Part shown: one piece after another, positions 5,085 to 7,316 of the stretch
Numbering within the stretch: position 1 is the stretch's first letter
Layout of the letters: every line of letters starts with the position of its first letter
NCBI GenBank assembly: GCA_021775275.1
Contig: JAJFIE010000473.1
Location: 1 to 7,316 of the forward strand
Source: Rhodospirillales bacterium
GTDB taxonomy: Bacteria > Pseudomonadota > Alphaproteobacteria > Rhodospirillales > Casp-alpha2
Direction: 5' to 3'
DNA length: 7,316 bases
Notes under the pieces: model-generated
Told to the model about the DNA's origin: nothing
The model's input: only the letters and a program-made list of their open reading frames with translations
Database searches by the model: none
Program-made: the position numbers and the translations under genes

Positions 5085-6977
5085 TTACGCCGAATCGTAG
5101 CCAAAATACTCAATCCATGGCGTCAGATCGTCCATGGCCGGTAGCATCTGTTCTTCATAGCGCCGCCAGCGATATCGCGCCCGGGTGTACAGGTTTTCTG
5201 TGACCTGGGCGTAACTAGGGGTATGGATCTTTCCCCGGGATCGGGCGCGGTCTACAAAATCACGCACGCCATCTTCCCAACCCAGGCCCAGGAATGTCAG
5301 CAATGCACCGATTTCAGCATCGAAATCCGTCACCACATTTTCGTAGCGGATAACGTGGGCCGCCGGTTTCAAGTGCGCTTCGTATTGCGCCCATAAACCC
5401 ATGGCGCGGTCATAGGTCTTCGCACCGCGTTCAATGGAAAAGAAGTTGGCCATAGCCGGATTGGGTCGGAAGTTCTGCATGAAACAGCTCAATACCACGT
5501 CGCACGGATGACGGAGCGCCAGGATGAATTGCGCTCTCGGGAACACGGCGCGGATCAGACCGGCATGGATCAGATGCACCGGAAACTTATCGACAATTCT
5601 CTGATGTGGCTCGTACGAGACTTCATCATCGACGGCGCCGAAATACCGGTTGCGCAGCTCCGCCACGGCGGCGCTATCCAGCCCGAGAATACCATCGGGA
5701 TAACCGCTCTGGCCGCTGCGAACATGGGCGACCACATGGTCCAGCATGGGACGCTCTTCCACCATGACCAGGCCGGAATGTGAATCCAGAACCTGCCCCA
5801 GCAACGTGGTGCCGGAACGGGGAAATCCCACCAGAAAGATCGGGTCAGGCCGTCCATCGTCCACCGCTGGAAAATTCAGGAGTTCTTCCGCAGTGTCCGG
5901 CGTCATCCAGTTACGCAGCCGTTCAATGGTATCGAGAAACCGATCACCCATGGTTTCATCAACGCCTTCCGCAGCCAGCGCCTGGGCGTTTCCTTCGGAC
6001 ATGGCGACGAATGCTTCGGCGGGCCTTTCCAACCGGTCGTAGAGCCGGGACAGCTCAAAAGCCACATCACGGTGGAGCGCCGCCGGAACGGCTTTGCGGT
6101 CGATCTTTTCCAACCGGGCAACAGCGTGATCAGAATTGCCGTCACGGCGCTCGCATTTTGCCAGTACCAGAAGCGCATGCAGGTTCTCCGAATCCAGCGC
6201 CAGCGCCTGTTCAGCCGTTACACGGGCCTCCTCTATCTTGTTCAGTTCTTCGTAGAGTGACGCCAGATTGCCCTGGGCCTCACCAAATCCAGGCTCTATT
6301 TCCAGCGCTTTTTTATACGCTGCAATCGCGCCGTCACTGTCCCCCACAGCCACCAATGCGCCACCCAATCCATTGTGAACCGCCGCCAGCTTGGGTGCGC
6401 ACGACACGGCATTGCGGCAGGCTTCCAGGGCTTCATCATTGCGGCCCTGTGCCAGTAACAGCTTGCTCAGATTAACGTAGGCTTTCGCGTCTCGTGGCGC
6501 ATGTTTTATGGCATTGCCGTAAGACTGCTCTGCGTCGCTCAGGCGGTCCAGTTTTATCAGGGCATTCGCCCGGTCGTTCCAGGCCCCGCCATTATCCGGG
6601 TTCAGGGCCAGCGCACGATCATACATGGACACCGCTTCACCGGACCTGCCCGTCGCCGCAAGGGCACGGGCATAGTTTGATATGTGAGCGGCATTGTCCG
6701 ATCCTCCATCGACTGCGCGTTTGAGCAGCTTCACAGCCTCTTCTGCATCACCCCTCTGGAACGCAATCACGCCGAGCAGGTGAAGTCCCTCAATATGGAA
6801 GGGATTGCCCGCCAATACCGCGCGACAGCTCTGCTCGGCGCGGTGCAGATTACCCGCCTGGAAATATTGAAACGCCTGAACCAGTTGAGGAGGAGGTGCG
6901 CCACTCGATGATTCCGCCGGGGTTTGCTGACGGGTTACGGGACTTCCGATGGTCGGGGGCTGCGGTTTTCGGCTCAT
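5085..6977 (-). CDS. TPR-repeat sulfotransferase fusion protein
   Basis: The product has 630 residues. Residues 1-30 are a Pro/Ser/Gln-rich, probably disordered leader with no signal peptide. About residues 31-336 form eight or nine tetratricopeptide repeats, clear in blocks such as AWNDRANALIKLDRLSDAE and AIAAYKKALEIEPGFGEAQ. About residues 376-625 form a Sulfotransfer_3-type domain. IFLVGFPRSGTTLLGQVLDS supplies the loop binding the PAPS 5'-phosphosulfate (FPRSGTT, 385-391). LALRHPCDVVLSCF supplies Arg489 and Ser497, expected to bind the 3'-phosphate. DKFP (463-466) and VIRYENVV (542-549) are typical of the fold. It should transfer sulfate from PAPS, with the TPR part presumably recognising a protein or scaffolding a complex; the acceptor is unknown. 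The ATG at 6977 has GAGAGG very close upstream. It lies 72 bp after the hisA-like gene on the same strand and may be co-transcribed with it. Confidence 0.93.
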   Translation of the reverse strand: MSRKPQPPTIGSPVTRQQTPAESSSGAPPPQLVQAFQYFQAGNLHRAEQSCRAVLAGNPFHIEGLHLLGVIAFQRGDAEEAVKLLKRAVDGGSDNAAHISNYARALAATGRSGEAVSMYDRALALNPDNGGAWNDRANALIKLDRLSDAEQSYGNAIKHAPRDAKAYVNLSKLLLAQGRNDEALEACRNAVSCAPKLAAVHNGLGGALVAVGDSDGAIAAYKKALEIEPGFGEAQGNLASLYEELNKIEEARVTAEQALALDSENLHALLVLAKCERRDGNSDHAVARLEKIDRKAVPAALHRDVAFELSRLYDRLERPAEAFVAMSEGNAQALAAEGVDETMGDRFLDTIERLRNWMTPDTAEELLNFPAVDDGRPDPIFLVGFPRSGTTLLGQVLDSHSGLVMVEERPMLDHVVAHVRSGQSGYPDGILGLDSAAVAELRNRYFGAVDDEVSYEPHQRIVDKFPVHLIHAGLIRAVFPRAQFILALRHPCDVVLSCFMQNFRPNPAMANFFSIERGAKTYDRAMGLWAQYEAHLKPAAHVIRYENVVTDFDAEIGALLTFLGLGWEDGVRDFVDRARSRGKIHTPSYAQVTENLYTRARYRWRRYEEQMLPAMDDLTPWIEYFGYDSA

Positions 6978-7049
6978 GGCCTCTCGAACTCAGGTAAGAT
7001 TACCCAGCCCGTATACCCCAGCGCGGCAGTCTTTCCAACCGGCGCTGCC
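6978..7049. other. Spacer between hisA-like and sulfotransferase genes
   Basis: 72 bp without a gene. A 5-bp stem (7025-7029 with 7045-7049) with a 15-nt loop starts right at the hisA-like stop codon. It has no T-run on either strand, so it is not a credible terminator. No promoter is evident, which leaves read-through from the hisA-like gene possible. Confidence 0.4.
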
Positions 7050-7316
7050 TTAAATACAAAGCGCGATGGCTTCATCCAGCGTAAATACTTCGTCAAACAG
7101 CGCGCGACCGACGATGGCGCCGGAAATATTGGGCAGGTATTTGAGCGTCGACAGGTCGTCCAGCGATTTGACTGTGCCGCTGGAAATGATGGGCACCGAT
7201 AGCAGCCGCGCCATTTCCGCCGTATTGGCAAAACTGCTTTCAGGCAGATCATCATTGCGATCGATATCCGTATAGATAATGGCGCTAACGCCTGTATCCT
7301 GCAATTGCTTCGCCAG
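7050..7316 (-). CDS. hisA: HisA-family ProFAR isomerase, C-terminal third, 5'-truncated
   Basis: 88 residues are visible, in frame to the window edge, so the start lies outside. They match the last part of the HisA (beta/alpha)8 barrel: SAIIYTDID (strand 6), VPIISSGTVKSLDDL (strand 7 with a phosphate-binding Gly) and ISGAIVGRALFDEVFTLDEAIAL (strand 8 with the second phosphate site, G-R-A-L, and the final helix). HisA isomerises ProFAR to PRFAR in histidine synthesis. Two normally strict positions are changed. The Asp-Gly of the TDIxRDG loop reads Asn21-Asp22 (Asn codon at 7254-7256), and the usual S-G-G-V reads S-G-T-V. hisF does not follow. It may therefore be a divergent paralogue rather than the working isomerase. 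The family is clear; the activity and gene name are uncertain. Confidence 0.8.
   Translation of the reverse strand: MAKQLQDTGVSAIIYTDIDRNDDLPESSFANTAEMARLLSVPIISSGTVKSLDDLSTLKYLPNISGAIVGRALFDEVFTLDEAIALCI

Noticed and set aside
5780..6475. 231-residue plus-strand open frame opposite the sulfotransferase gene
   Set aside because: Pro/Arg/His-rich low-complexity translation typical of an antisense shadow of a GC-rich gene. The minus-strand frame has clear TPR and PAPS motifs.
7025..7049. Possible terminator hairpin after the hisA-like gene
   Set aside because: Only a 5-bp stem with a 15-nt loop and no T-run on either strand.

Overview
The window looks like chromosomal DNA of a GC-rich alphaproteobacterium, plausibly from a Rhodospirillales-like lineage. 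Supporting signs are the type of class III nucleotide cyclase, the glutathione reductase, and a TPR-sulfotransferase fusion whose closest family resemblance is to alphaproteobacterial proteins. GTG starts are used freely. This placement comes from protein resemblance recalled by eye, not from a search. I see no rRNA, tRNA, CRISPR array, insertion sequence, phage gene or long repeat.

Layout, left to right. (1) Positions 2-775 (+) hold the C-terminal part of a class III adenylate/guanylate cyclase cut by the window edge. (2) A small predicted lipoprotein of unknown function, 762-1340 (-), meets the cyclase tail to tail with a 14-bp overlap. (3) A divergent intergenic region (1341-1581) separates it from a two-gene rightward unit: glutathione reductase (gor, 1582-2952), then after 12 bp a Nudix hydrolase of the CoA-pyrophosphatase type (2965-3600). 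(4) Positions 3653-4162 (-) encode a small two-helix membrane protein whose cytoplasmic tail resembles a histidine-kinase dimerisation helix but has no ATPase domain. It is divergent from (5), a class II glutamine amidotransferase (4310-5077, +). (6) Positions 5085-6977 (-) encode a 630-residue TPR-sulfotransferase. (7) At the right edge, 7050-7316 (-) is the C-terminal third of a HisA-family isomerase, cut by the window.

How the genes relate. Only gor plus the Nudix gene looks like a clear operon, with a common theme of thiol and cofactor housekeeping. The sulfotransferase gene follows the hisA-like gene on the same strand after 72 bp and could be co-transcribed, but there is no obvious functional link. 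The remaining genes are single units in convergent or divergent pairs.

I do not see a self-evident new multi-gene system. The points most worth a second look are: the HisA-family fragment, whose normally invariant Asp-Gly loop reads Asn-Asp; the membrane-anchored DHp-like protein without a kinase domain; the TPR-sulfotransferase fusion; and the Lys-to-Arg change at the presumed base-selecting position of the cyclase.
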